NCBI GenBank assembly: GCA_016987375.1
Contig: PJRA01000412.1
Location: 1,158,889-1,222,888 of the forward strand
DNA: 64,000 nt
Source of the DNA: Brachionus koreanus
Taxonomy: Eukaryota > Rotifera > Eurotatoria > Ploima > Brachionidae
Direction of reading: 5' to 3'
In this document: positions 1 through 11,867 of the stretch, one piece after another
Layout: each line of letters begins with the position of its first letter
Position numbering within the stretch: position 1 is the stretch's first letter
Notes under the pieces: generated by a model
Told to the model about the DNA's origin: nothing
The model's database searches: none
The model's input: the letters and a program-made list of their open reading frames with translations, nothing else
Program-made: the position numbers and the translations under genes

Positions 1-1534
1 ACCCTACCCTACTAGTCCTCTGGCGCCAAAAGCACTTTTTTTCACTACAATTGAAATAAATTGAAATTAACTAAATATAGGAAAAATTCGATGATAAATT
101 CGAATTCAACTTTAAAATTTATGCTAAATCTCAAATTTTTTTGATTTTATCTAATTCTTGGACAATAAATAATTATTTTAAGTATTTAAGTTTTTGAAAG
201 AAAATAATTGACTGTAAACAAAAAAATTCTCTATGAAATAGCACTTTTAAAAACATAAAAAAAGCAAATTTTATTCATTTAACTTTATTTCAAAAATGAA
301 AAACTAATTAAAAATTCTAATCCGATAGGAATTTTATAAATTCATTTCATTTCTCTAGATTTTGATACCATGAACATATAGGCTTGATAGGGTCTCGGAC
401 TCAATCATTAAACCGAAACGCAAGCAACTCTGAAAAATTTAATTAAACATCGATTCGACTTTATGGTGCATCCGCCTTTAATATTTGAAATTTTAAATTA
501 ATAAATATCTAATTATATTTTGCTGTTTTTTTTACTACGATTTTAATTAATTTTTTTAAAAATTTATTTTTTAGTTTTGAAATTAAATTTTAAAAAAATT
601 TGTATCAAAGTTATTAATTCTGAGAGTTAATTATAAATTCATATAAATATCTTTATCTTAAATAATTAATTACACTATAGTTTTTTTGCATTATAGATGC
701 ATTTTTCAGGTATTCGAATTAGATGCCTTTTAAAAAATAATATTTTTAAAGATATCTTTAATTTATGACTGATTTTCCAACAATGCTATTTGAATAAATA
801 AAGATCACATATCTAAAATTTTCAAATATTTCTTTAATTTATATTATATTCGTTATTGCATAACAAATTATTGCTGTAGCTTTTTAAAAACTACATTCTA
901 CTAATTCGAGTGGAATTAGATTTCTTAAATTTCACACTTTAATGCTTTGAATGTAATGCATTAGACTTGATATTTATAAGTAATTACTACTATAAAACTA
1001 TAACTCAAATATTATTTTGCTATTTTTAGACTAATATTTTTTTTGCCTAGGCAGAAAGTGTAAATTTATATCTTAATAAAAGCTTCAAGAAAATTGTCTT
1101 TCCTTTTTTTATTTTAAAACTGTTTTACACCTTAAGTGCATAAGAAAAATATATTTGAAAAAATATTTTTTTCTATTGAATCATGAAAATTACTTTTATG
1201 AGACTTTTATTCGAAATTTAAATTTTTGTAAATCTATTTAGCTATTTTAAAACAAATAGATTCTCATGAAATTCATTTATAAATCTTATTTAGGGATATT
1301 TATTTAGCAAAATTATCAATAAATTCAGAAAAAGTTAAAAATAATAATCATTAAATATTTTCTATCGATAATTTTCTACAAACTGTTACTCAAAATTTCA
1401 ATATTTAGATGTTGTTTACTTCTAAAAATGAGTATTATTTCTGAAAAAAATTCACTAAATTTTCTCATTTTTTTTTCTCTTATTTGAATTTCTTATTCAC
1501 TTTAAAAAAAAGCTCTCTTAAAAAATTATTTTAC
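1..1534. other. AT-rich stretch, no gene recognised
   Basis: No open frame or splice pattern here gave a recognisable protein. If the phosphatase gene at 1535-2632 (minus strand) is complete in the genome, its remaining catalytic exons should lie here or beyond the left edge. I looked for the GDFVDRG metal-binding segment on the minus strand and did not find it. A less AT-rich patch at 340-470 has no frame I can assign. Confidence 0.5.
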
Positions 1535-2632
1535 TTTGTAAAATATAAGCATCAGGTCGTCTAGCTGACCATGTAAATCTCCAATGACAGTAACATTCTT
1601 AGAAATACCAGTTGAAATCTGATTCAAATTTTTGAGTTTCTTTAAAACTTTAAGAGTTTCCTCCAGAATTAAAAAAACATATTTTGCATGTAATGGCTAC
1701 GTTTTTTCCAAAAAATAAATTTAAAATAACCATAATCAATGAGATTTATGTTAAATTTACTTTATTTTGTTTAAAATTTTCGATTAATTCATAGAATAAA
1801 TTTTTCGTAATAGGAAGATACAAGTGCATGCCTTTATAAGATGAATCAATGGTTAATTCGGTATTCTTTTTCTTATTTAAATAGCCTCTATAATTGCTAT
1901 TTTTAGCTAGAAAAAAGAACATTTAAATTAAAAAAATTTAGTCAAAATTCTTTAAAATTATTTAAATTGTTGTCAAAATCTTACTCGCTTTCATGTATTC
2001 CAGGTCGCTTTCAAGTACCTTGTTGACAACTTGAGTATTTGAGCTAATCAATTTAGTATTTTCATTCGAATAGTTGGTTGATTCAAAATCTTGCATTTTT
2101 TTAAAGCTATTTTTATTTAGATCATTCGATTGATTGATAATATCGCAGTTTTTGATTAAAGTAAGAAAAAAATCGTACAATTTCAACTGATCTTGTTCAC
2201 CACTATATTCGATTGATTGATAAATAGTCCAGGCTGTAAGCTTTCGCATCTCAATTCTTGACTGGTATCTTCGATACCATCTTTGAATGAGCATGGCCGA
2301 TTTTAGAGCTTTTATTTTAGAATCTTAATTTTTAAATTGGTAAAGATGCAAATTTTACCTATTTCCGTTTTTAGGGAAGCTTCACTCGCGTTAGGATTTT
2401 TTGGCTTATTCTCATGCAATGAATCGGAATCGTTTTGAACGTCTCCGCAATCGCTAAAGGAATCATGTCTGGCATCATTTTTTTTCGAATCAGAGTGTGC
2501 CGATTCTTTCTGACAATCGGTATCAATTGAATTCGATCTGAAGCAGCTGGCCAAATTTTTGAAGCAACAAGAGTTACGTCTCACATTGCAAGACGAAGAT
2601 GATAATTCTTTAGAATTCTTCATCATAATCAA
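1535..2632 (-). CDS. PPEF: PPEF/rdgC-type serine/threonine phosphatase with EF hands, N-terminal exons only
   Basis: Four exons read on the minus strand: 2359-2632, 1962-area exon ending at 2308 (donor just after YMKA), 1761-1906 and 1535-1696, with phases that agree. The protein starts MIMMKNSKEL, has a cysteine-rich N-terminal patch (CNVRR.SCCFKN..SCF) that could be lipid-modified, then an IQ-type helix (ALKSAMLIQRWYRRYQSR) followed by SIEYSGEQDQLKLYDFF. That order is diagnostic of the PPEF/retinal degeneration C family, which binds calmodulin through the IQ motif. The third exon holds the linker (GMHLYLPITKNL). The fourth reaches the start of the phosphatase domain, with the metal-binding GDLHG motif (VTVIGDLHGQLDDLMLIFYK). 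The last donor (AAA|GTAAAA) shows that the gene continues to the left. The rest of the catalytic domain and the EF hands were not found in the window, so this is a partial gene. Start choice is uncertain between the first and third methionines. Confidence 0.85.
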
Positions 2633-3456
2633 ACATAATCCTTGTCTAAATTGTCAATTAGCTCAAAATTTAAATTTTGTGTAAATTTAACTTGAATTCA
2701 CTTAAAATAGACAATTGATTTTTTCCTAGCAAAATTGTATATCATTTTAATAAACATAAAAAAATGTAGCCTTATAAAATTAGTTAGAATTGCTGCTTCT
2801 ATCGAAGCTGTAGAAATAAGCAGATCTCTTATTTCGTTACCTATAGAGCCATAAAATTAAGAATTTCCCGTAGCGGAAACAATTTTTTTTCAACTTTAAA
2901 TCAATTATTTAAATACTTGAAGTAAACCCTCACAATAAATGCTTGAAGTATCTGAAAAAATTAAGAATTGGATAATACTTAAATTTTCTGTCAAAGAAAA
3001 AAATATTTTTCAACTGATTGATTTAACATTCGATTAATTCATGGCAAAACTGATTCAAATTTAAAATAAATTTAGTTGGAGCCGAGCTAATAAATATGGA
3101 GGTTTTAAAATTAGAAGAAAAAAAAAGCATGGTAAAAATGATCAAGAAACATGATCAAGTTATTTTTTTTTAGAAAAAAAAATAAAAATTAAATAAAAAA
3201 ATAAAAAAGGTTTTTAATTATGATTTATTATCTAACAAAAAAAAAAAACAAAGAATTTTTTTTGCATGAAATTTGAATATGAAATTTTAATTTTTATTCG
3301 TGACCAAAAAAATAAAAACTAATGTAAAATAGCAAAATGAAGCCAATTTCATATCATTTCAAATATTAAATATATCGATTTGAGTGACGAAATTATCTGA
3401 TGACATATTTTAGAGTAAATGACTGTCAAATTTTTATCATTCAATAAATCTCTCAG

Positions 3457-3498
<42 letters not shown>

Positions 3499-5319
3499 TT
3501 TAATCTTATCGACATCGAAAAGATTAAAAATTCATAAACAGGATGCCAGTTAAATTAAATTAAATTCAATCTTTGATTATTATTTTGTCATAAGTTCAGG
3601 AAGAGCGAATTTTTTAAGCATATATCCCAGAAAAATATTAAAATTTCTCGTTGAAGCATTATAATCTAATTTTCTATACTAAACTTAATTAATGATTAAA
3701 AATTTTAATTTGACTGATTACTCCAACATTATGTTTGTTCTTGTACAAAGTCTTATCTAAGACCATAAACTACGAAACAAAAAGTAAACGAATAATTTTT
3801 CGTTTGAATTAGCATAGTGATTTGAAAAATAATTAATTAATTTACAATAACTAGCCTATTTTTTTTCAAAACAGAAATATGAAGATAATAAAAATTTCTA
3901 TAAGAATGAATTTTTTGAAAATTTACAACACAACATTATCTATTTGCCTAGTTGCATCAAAAATAAAATGCTGTTTATAACTGATAAAGTAAATTCATAT
4001 TTTTTAATTTCTTTCGCTTCCTGACATACTATCAGCACTATTTACAAATTTAAATAAAATCTAATCAATATTAAAGCATATTTTAATTTGATAAGCTTAT
4101 TTCAATAAAATTGTGTTCAGCTATTTTAATGACATGTGAAATGGTAGGTAGCGGAAGATAGTGACAAGGCTTGCATTTAATGTCCCATTTTGATGTATTA
4201 ACCAAGAAAAATCCAATAATTTTCTTTTTTAGATAAAAATTTATTTTCATTTACTAAGAAAAAAATATAAATAGTATTTTTTTATGCAAATTGTTTCTAA
4301 TGGAATTATTTATACTTAAAATATTTGATCAAAGAACCTTAAATTAGATTAAATTAAAATTTTAATTTGATTAAAGGTTAAATATTAAAAAGAACTTAAT
4401 TAAACGATAATATTAGAAAATCGAAATAAATGTTTTGGTTCTGTGTTTGAGACAATATAAAAAAATTGAAAGTATTTTACTGTTGGAATATATCTTCTTT
4501 TTTTTAAATGAAAATAATCAAAAATTTAACACACACGAAAGCTTCTGTAACTAATATTACGAATTTAACAAAATAAACTGTAGATTCCTTGCTTGTTTAT
4601 TTATTAGTTCTAATCATGTTTTCTAGATTTTTTAATTTCCGGAAAGCTTCTTTTAATATATTAGGTTCATTTTCCTAAAAACTAGGCATGTATAATTAAC
4701 TGTAAATTACATGTTAAATTTATTTTAGAATTTGATTTTTTATATAATTAAAAAAGAAGTAATTAAGACGATCAGAAATGGTGTATGATTTTAAAAAAGA
4801 GCTAAGCAAAAGGCTCTAATATTTAAAAATATCATAAGGCTTAAATAAATGAGATTAATCTTAGCTAATGTCTCAATAGAATTTACTAACATTAGTAATC
4901 ATTAAAAAATTAAATATGGATCATAAATAAATGCTCACTTTTAATCTTCTTAAATCTTAATAAAATAATGCATCTATATTCCCTATTGTAAAAATTTTAT
5001 TTTCCTTCAATTTAAAAGCTCAACAGACTGAATTTATTTTTTATAAATATTCTATCAAATTTTTTAATCAAAAATCGACTAAAATCCATTGTATTCAATG
5101 ACCTACCAAGCAATATAAATTCAATAAATTCTATGTATGCTGGTGATATTTGGAATTCTTGATCTATTTTCTAGATAAATCATTGCAAACTGAGATTGAC
5201 TCACTTTGTAGGTGTTTCACATTTGGGAAATGTTTAAGTAAATGCACTTTGGCAAAAATAATTCAAACATAAGTAAATGCAAGCAAGAATTGAAATTGAA
5301 TTCTCAACTAGCAAAAAAA
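2633..5319. other. Intergenic AT-rich DNA
   Basis: No coding region recognised on either strand. The stretch contains long A and T runs and one AT dinucleotide array (listed separately). Confidence 0.5.
3457..3495. repeat. AT dinucleotide microsatellite
   Basis: A run of about 19 AT units, with one small interruption (ATAAAT) near its left end. Such tracts are usually length-polymorphic and have no coding meaning. Confidence 0.9.
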
Positions 5320-5970
5320 ATTTAGACATTATTATTTCATTTGATGGAAATTTTGACGAACATGCTAGTCAAACAGTTACTAAACCATTTTACTTCCTTA
5401 AGCAATGTATTTGAATACATTTAGTCTACTCACTGAGTAGATAGCCAATATTATTTATTCAACTTTCATTAGGCCTCTGCATTAATCAAATTGAGAAAGT
5501 TCAGTCAAGGGTAACAAAGTCTAATAAAGGCTTTAACACTCAAAGGACCGGTGTCAATTTGATATCTTTTATTATGCTTTATATCTTAGAGATTTTCCAT
5601 CAGATTTTAATAATTTCAGTCTTATTTTGAAAGATTCATGCATTTTAATAAATTCACTTTGAGTATTAAAAAAATATGCTATACTGAAATTGAAAAAAGA
5701 CTAGAGATAACAGATTTGCAAACAAGAAGAATAGAAGGAGATTTGATAGAGTGTTACAAATTTAGTAATGGGTTTCACAAGGTGAATTTGGAATTTTTTT
5801 AGAACGATGAAATGAGTCATAGCTAAATTTTAAAATTATATTATAATAAACAAAAATAAAAACAGGCCACATAATTTCTTCCCAAATAAAATATCTATTA
5901 CTTTGAATCGGCTCACAAAAAATATGGTTGATGCTTAGAATTTGGATGCTTTCAAGGACAGAGAATTATT
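5320..5970 (+). mobile_element. Decayed non-LTR retrotransposon (LINE), C-terminal reverse transcriptase part
   Basis: Disrupted plus-strand frames spell landmarks of the C-terminal region of jockey/CR1/L2-like reverse transcriptases. A segment like NFDEH.SQTV comes first, then IYSTFIRPL, then NQIEKVQSRVTKS, then ITDLQTRRIEGDLIECYKF.NGFHKV, and finally a tail ending LDAFKDREL. Stop codons and frameshifts separate the pieces, so it cannot be functional. Two TTAA-flanked elements interrupt or terminate it: one at 5537-5665 splits the frame after VTKSNKG, and one begins at 5974 right after FKDREL. The LINE is therefore older than both insertions. Confidence 0.75.
5537..5665. mobile_element. TTAA-flanked MITE (piggyBac-type), copy nested in LINE relic
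   Basis: A 129-bp element lies between TTAA at 5533-5536 and TTAA at 5666-5669. It begins CACTCAAAGGACCGGTGTC and ends CACTTTGAGTA, which forms imperfect terminal inverted repeats. Duplicated TTAA targets are the hallmark of piggyBac transposition. The element cuts the reading frame of a LINE relic. It carries no transposase and was presumably mobilised in trans. The left end matches the left end of the larger element at 5974. Confidence 0.7.
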
Positions 5971-5973
5971 TAA

Positions 5974-7399
5974 CACTCAAAGGATCGGTGTCAATTTAAC
6001 ACCTATTTTTATGCTCTATATCTTTAGGACCGTTCATCAGATTTCCAAAATTCCAATTTTATTTTAAAAAATTTAATAAAAATATTTTATTTAGAAAGTT
6101 TAAGTAGAAATGATTTATTCTTTTAAATAAATTTAATCAACTTCTTCTTTGGTTAAAAATAATTCTTTGTTTTGGCTAAAAATCCAATTCATAAAGAGCA
6201 TAGATACATTTTTCAACTTTTATTCACTTTTCTTCAATAAAACCATTGATAAATTTATCAATTAATAAAGTTTCTTAATTTCTAAATCGTCTCTTAATTA
6301 GAAAAAATACTTGTTAAAAATACTTAAAATGTTCTGAACATTTAATTTTAGGTTTAGAAAAAAAAGAAACACAATTTGTGATAGAACTTAAAATCTTCGA
6401 TATAAGTGATAAGAAAAAAGAGAAATGAAAAAATATAGCAAAAATCAAATCATCAAATTGAATTATAATTGTAAAATTAATTTTAACAATTATCAAAATA
6501 AAATGCATGGTTTTTAAAATTCTCTTAAAATATAATTTCGATTTTTTATTTCTAAAAAATTGACACTTCATAGAGCTGTAAAATCTAATATTGAAAAAAT
6601 ATAATTCTCACTTTGCTTCTATTTCTAGAATTAAAATTGTCAAATAATATAATATTCATCCAACTATGAGACGCAAGTGAACACTTAAAATATTTTTTCC
6701 AATCATTTAAAAAAAAAGAGTCGTTTGGATTATGTTTAATATGTTAAAGCTTGGAAAAACGATTTTATTTTTATGTTCTGAGTTTTATTTGAGTTTGGAT
6801 TCGAAATTTATATAAAGCCATAAATTTACCAAATTTATTCTTAAACAAAAAAATTTTATTTTATTAAATTTTTTGAATTTTTTTTAGTAAAAATCATGTC
6901 AAATCAGAAGAAAAAAAATCTTAAATAACATGTTTAATAGAGGAATAGTAAAATTATAAAATTATCCGAATTTATTTAGAAAAAAAAAAAGTTTTTAATA
7001 ATAATTAAAATCAAACAAATTACTAGATCACATTAATACTAAAATCTCAAATTTATTGCATTAATTTCACAGACAAAAAAATAACTTTAAGACACTCAAG
7101 CTTTTTTCTGTTTATAAATTTGACTTAACGGAATCTTGGTTGTCTTTAAAGTTTTATCTTCAAAATTTTTGCCTCTTTTTTGCCGGAGGGGTCTTTTGAA
7201 ACCCTTTTGATACTTCTTTTCTTTGTTTTCTTATTCAATAAATATAATTATTTTATTTTTTTTTAAAAATTATATCTTAATTCAAAAATTTTATAAAATA
7301 ATGCAATTTTTATCAAAAAATAATTTTATTTTTAATGAAAAAAATTAAAAAAAAAAGAGTCAAATGAATGAATCGAAAAGTCCGTCCGACCTCTGAGTG
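5974..7399. mobile_element. 1.4-kb TTAA-flanked element of the same piggyBac-type family
   Basis: The left end at 5970-5973 is TTAA followed by CACTCAAAGGATCGGTGTC. The right end reads GTCCGACCTCTGAGTG followed by TTAA at 7400-7403. The ends are inverted copies of one another over about 15 bp. The interior has no recognisable transposase in any frame. The longest minus-strand frame (6314-6571) is low-complexity and looks accidental. The element is probably non-autonomous. It could instead be two separate insertions whose inner ends I failed to see. Confidence 0.5.
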
Positions 7400-7941
7400 T
7401 TAAAATACTTCAAATGAACTTAATAATCTTAAGATACTATAATTAACTGATAATATCTATTAGCTAAAAATGATAACTATTATTATTTTTATTAGTAAAA
7501 TTATGAGCATGAAGTAAATTCTTCATAGTAAGTTGATATTATTTAGATAAATTGAGGCAAATCATTGATCAAAAATTAATTGAACTTATTACTTCAGAAT
7601 TATTAGATCATTTTTTTACAATGCAAAAAGATGAAAATCTATAGCGATTTATTCAATTTTAGGATTTTTTTTATATGTTTTATTCATCAATTTTTTTTTG
7701 CTTTTATAATTTCTATTCAGCTATTTATTTTTTACTTAAGAAATTGTTCATTTAGTTTTTGAATCAATCAGCTCTTTTTTGAATTTATTCCTGATCAAAA
7801 ATTCAATTTTTTGAATTTTCTTAGATAACTGATAGATAGTGGTCGTAATCAAATAAAAAATCATTTTGATTGATTTTTTTATTTATTAAATTAACTGATC
7901 TGTCTAGTTAAATTTTTTTAAAATAGAAATAAATACGGTTA

Positions 7942-8253
7942 TTATTTTAATTTTGAAAATAATTTGGGTGCCACCTTTTTAAAAAAAATTAAAAATGTAA
8001 AAATTTAATAAGACAAAATCTTACGCATTGGTCAACACATCTCAAAAAATCAAAAAGTTCTTCTTCACAATTTTCGGATGAACCAGGATGCGAATTTACT
8101 CGTTGTGTGCATTCTTCTAATTTTTCTTTCAAAGTTCGGCAAGCTGGCTCATTAGCGCATTTTTCTCTGAGTTCAATAGCTTGATCCTAAATTAGACTTT
8201 AGATTTTTAGTAGATCATTTTATTAAGAATCTTACAACAACTTCTTCGGACAT
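7942..8253 (-). CDS. UQCRH: Cytochrome b-c1 complex subunit 6 (hinge protein)
   Basis: Three exons on the minus strand, 8236-8253, 8025-8186 and 7942-7974, with introns of 49 and 50 nt, give a 70-residue protein. It starts MSEEVVDQAIELREKC and contains the cysteine pattern of the hinge subunit of mitochondrial complex III (C..EPACR, then ECTQRVNSHPGSSENCEEE, then FDFLRCVDQC). It ends with the conserved VAPKLFSKLK tail supplied by the tiny third exon. The four paired cysteines form the family's helical hairpin, and the acidic character supports interaction with cytochrome c1. The usual acidic N-terminal extension of vertebrate proteins is almost absent here: only six codons precede the second exon. 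All splice sites are GT-AG and the phases agree. Confidence 0.93.
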
Positions 8254-9038
8254 TTTAGAGTTTTAACTTATCGTATTATCTAAAAATTAAAAAGTTTCGA
8301 TTATTATCATTTTTGGTAAATAAAAGTGCTAATGGATTTAAAAAATAAAAATTTTAGCTTTTTTTCACATTTAAGTTTTTTTCAGTATAATTCCAATGAA
8401 TGTACTAAAACGCGTCAATATTGCAATTTTCATTAGATTCTTTTACAAACAACTGAAGCTTTTTCAATATTATTTTTGCTCATTAGTTACTTAACATTAA
8501 TTGCAGATTTTTATTAAATTTTCTTCTTGTTTTTTGTTAAAAATATTTACAAACATAATAAAAATTAAAATATTTTAAAATTTAATTAACTAAAAACCAA
8601 ATTTGATAATAATTATCGATATAAATTTTCTTCATTGTTAAAAAAAATATTTTTGTTTGGGCTTACATTCCTTCCATAAAGAGCATAGTTACTTTTTTAA
8701 CTTTTCCGATTTTCTTATGAATTACAATCAGCTATTCAGAATAAATCAGACTTAAATAAATTTTGGTAGTAAAGTGCATTCTTAATTTCCAAAATCTGGC
8801 TTTAAAAAGGAGTTATACCAATTTAAAAATGGTGTATTAATTTATACCTATTGACCAATACTTTAGCATAAAAATGAAAAAAAAATTATATTTTTACTAT
8901 TTTTGTATATTGTCAGCCGTTGACCCTTACTTTGAATAGAAAAAGTGGTCCCAAAATTTTTTTCAGAATTTTTTTTAGTTTCAGAAATTATAAAAAAATA
9001 GAGATTGGGGTATATGCAGACTATATATAAAAACAGTA
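8254..9038. other. Intergenic, repeat-like remnants
   Basis: No gene is visible. A segment near 8670-8720 (with CATAAAGAGCATAG) resembles one inside the 1.4-kb element at about 6190-6240, so part of this stretch may be another decayed copy of that element. Confidence 0.4.
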
Positions 9039-9236
9039 GTGTTGGGTTCCGTCAGTGGCGGCCACTAGCCCGCCAAAACTTGATGTTGGCCGTCTTGATG
9101 GCTGTAGGACTTAAAGGTTTTTTTTTCTAAATATTATTGTTTTATTTTTTACTCAATTTTTTTATCTATCAAATTTTCATATTTGAAATTTTTTTTAAAA
9201 TTTTTTCCTATGGCCGCCACTGATTGTAACCAACAC
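9039..9236. mobile_element. MITE with GTGTTGG terminal inverted repeats and TA target, copy 1
   Basis: The left end is TA (9037-9038) followed by GTGTTGGGTTCCGTCAGTGG. The right end is CCACTGATTGTAACCAACAC followed by TA (9237-9238). The inverted ends share GTGTTGG and TCAGTGGCGGCCA. The GC-rich ends (GGCGGCCA, GGCCGTCTTGATGG) stand out from the surrounding DNA. The 198-bp length and TA duplication suggest a mariner/Tc1-type non-autonomous element. A related copy lies in the opposite sense near 37,161-37,337. Confidence 0.65.
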
Positions 9237-9965
9237 TAAAAAATAGTAAAAAACAAATTTTTTGTTGTACCAGTTGATTTTGTAATTTACATACCATTTT
9301 GCTTTCGTTTATCTTTCTTCTTAGGAAGTCGGTCTAACCCTTGGAACTTGTAAATGAAATACTAATAAAATTAGTAATTATAAATAAATTTTTTATTTTA
9401 TTTTAGCAAATTTCTTTTAGATGTCTTGAATAAATTTTCATTAATGCTCTCAAATTTTTTAATTAAAAAGAAAAAAAGTCAAATGCAAAATATTGATCAT
9501 AATAGATTAAGCATTTGAGTTACTTTCATCTAATATTTTATTAAATTTTTTTTATTCAAAAAAAAGTAATCTCTTAAATTCATCAAATAGGCTAATAAAA
9601 TTTTATTTATTTCTTGTCTTCGTGTAAAAGTAAATTTTAAATGAATTGAAAGCTCAATTTTAAATTTCTTTTTAATTATAATTGTAGTTACATGCAATTA
9701 TTTTTTAAAAAATAATCCTTTTTCGCTTAATATTACTCTACAATATAATCGAAAAACTGTTAGTATTACATTAAATTATGAACAAAAGTTAAAGGTAGTT
9801 TACGGTTATATTAGCACTGTAAAATTTAAATTTTATTTTTGATTTTTTCAAATAAATAAAATTTTTGGAAAATCTTTTATTTAATTTGTTAATACACTAA
9901 ATACATTTGATACGAAGCTATATTCACAAAATTCATTAAAAATGTTTCAGTAAACAAATTTTTTT

Positions 9966-10767
9966 TTATTTATCCAAGACAACATTTTGTTTACATCCAG
10001 CAAAAGGACATCTTAAATAAAATATTTTAAAATTAGTGTATCGCTTTAGTTTATCTTACTTCTTATGTCTTGTTGTTTTCAAATGATGTAAAATAGCACT
10101 TCTTTCATAAACATGATCACATGTGGTGTTTTTGACCATATCTTGTATTGGTTTACCAGTAATAGGACATTTGACGATTTGGGTAGTTGGTGCATCCATT
10201 ACGATGTCTTCATTTTCATCAAATTTAGAATGCTTTGCATCTTCGATCATTTGTTCAACTTCTTGAAATATCGATTCATCTATTTCTTTCAGTGTGGCTT
10301 TAAATTGTATTAATTCTTTGATATTTTTTTCATCAAAATTTTCAGGATCTTCTTTGAACTTTTTAATTTAAATAATAATAATTTTATCGATTAGCTTAGA
10401 TACCTCACCTTTCTTCTGAGAGATAACTCTTTTTCTTGAAATTCTTTGCAATTATTTGTGATTTGGATCAATTCTTTTAAAGAATTTTTAGCCGATTCAC
10501 TCTCAGCAATTATGGATTCAAATACGTTTTTTTTAAAGTTGTCTGTTTCTTCACTAGATTCATTATTGTTGGCCAAACACTGATTGAACAATTCAAGTCC
10601 TTTTGAAAAATTAAAAATGTTTCATTCACTTACCAAGTTACCTTAAATTTACCAAAATTGTAATCACTGAACGTTTCTTTAATAGATTTTCTAATTAGAT
10701 CAAATTTTTGTTCAATAACAGAAATAGAATTTTGGAAATCACTTAATTGATAATCTATTTGACTCAT
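9966..10767 (-). CDS. NSMCE2: NSE2/MMS21-type E3 SUMO-protein ligase (SMC5-SMC6 complex)
   Basis: Four exons on the minus strand (10653-10767, 10409-10599, 10060-10358, 9966-10011) give a 216-residue protein with consistent phases. The N-terminal two thirds are helical and charged, as in NSE2 proteins that pack along the SMC5 coiled coil. The C-terminal SP-RING reads KCPITGKPIQDMVKN, then CDHVYERSAI, then KCPFAGC, with the C..H..C..C zinc ligands in the expected order, and ends VVLDK. The last cysteine pair is split by an intron and only restored by the 46-nt final exon. The family attaches SUMO during recombinational repair. The start codon is 221 bp from the start of the divergent SPCS3 gene. 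Confidence 0.88.
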
Positions 10768-10988
10768 TTCAAGTATTTTAAACAAAAAAAAACAAAATAT
10801 TTTGGGAAGTTAATTTAGAAAAAGATGAATACATTAAATGAAAATTTGTTTTAAGCAGAATAAACGTTAAGAAATGACAATTCGAAAAAATTAAATAAAT
10901 TTTTTTCTATCATCCTACCACACGTCATCGTTTAAATAAATTTTAAATGAAAAAAAATTTGAATTCTAGATTTAATTGATTTGCAAGG
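10768..10988. promoter_or_regulatory. Shared divergent promoter interval between NSE2 and SPCS3 genes
   Basis: These 221 bp separate the two opposite start codons, so both genes' 5' untranslated regions and promoters must fit here or overlap. I saw no clear TATA box that can be told from the AT-rich background. The promoter role is inferred from position only. Confidence 0.5.
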
Positions 10989-11691
10989 ATGCATTCGCTA
11001 CTTTCAAGAGCAAACGCTCTTTTCGCTTTTACGCTTACAGTAACTGGAGTGCTGGCTTTTGGTTTGTTTTTGACCACTTTTCTCTATGAACAAAATGGAA
11101 TGGTAAAAATTAATAGTGCTAAGGCTACTGTGTAAATATGAATTTTTTTTTTTCAAATGCAAATCAATAGATTATTCACATTTTTTAGAAAACATTTAAC
11201 AGAATTTGGAGCTGGAAAAAAGAAAAACGATATTGGCTTTTTTAATTTTGATTTAGATGCTGATTTGGAACCACTTTTTAATTGGAATGTTAAGCAATTA
11301 TTCTTATACTTAACCGCTGAATATACTACACCACAAAATGTAGTTATTGAAAAATTTAAAAAAGAAAAAGTTTAATGAAATTTTATTTTAAGAAATTAAA
11401 TGAAGTTGTTCTCTGGGATAAAATAGTTTTGAAGGGACAAAACTATAAACTTAAGATGAGAAATGCTAAAACAAAGTATTTTTTCTGGGACGATGGGGCA
11501 GGTCTAAAGTAATTTTTAATAGCTAAAGATTTCAAAAATTGTTTTGATTTATTCTAATTTTAAGGGCAAACAAAAATGTGACATTATATTTAACTTGGAA
11601 CATTATTCCGAATGTAGGTTATTTACCAAATATTCCTGTTGATGGAGCTCATAGAATAGTTTTCCCGGATCAGTATTCTTCAAGTTCTTAA
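10989..11691 (+). CDS. SPCS3: Signal peptidase complex subunit 3 (SPC22/23)
   Basis: Exons 10989-11131, 11189-11369, 11393-11508 and 11565-11691 give 188 residues. The protein begins [18 protein letters not shown], a single N-terminal membrane segment typical of this type II ER protein. The luminal part follows, with the family landmarks [53 protein letters not shown] and [15 protein letters not shown]3 is an essential structural subunit of the ER signal peptidase that supports the catalytic SEC11 subunit. The second intron (11370-11392) is only 23 nt long. Reading through it meets a stop at once, and removing it restores the conserved frame. Start chosen as the first ATG, in line with the family's short cytosolic N-terminus. 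Confidence 0.93.
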
Positions 11692-11835
11692 AAAAATGTC
11701 CTAAAACGTTTAATGTCGTTCGTGAATACAAAATATTTTTTAAATAAAATTTAAAAGATCATATTTCTTTTTTACTTTTTAAATTCTTTTACCCAAATTA
11801 TGGGTTCATTTATGATTGAATTAATATCAAATGAT

Positions 11836-11836
11836 A

Positions 11837-11867
<31 letters not shown>

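Noticed and set aside
1..12. ACCCTACCCT at the very start as telomere repeats
   Set aside because: Only two imperfect units are present and the sequence continues as ordinary DNA; too short to support a telomere.
3457..3495. CRISPR-like or regulatory array
   Set aside because: It is a plain AT microsatellite; no spacer structure, and the DNA is animal nuclear.
6314..6571. 85-residue minus-strand frame as a membrane protein gene
   Set aside because: It is phenylalanine/isoleucine-rich because of the AT composition, has no family resemblance, and lies inside a transposable element.
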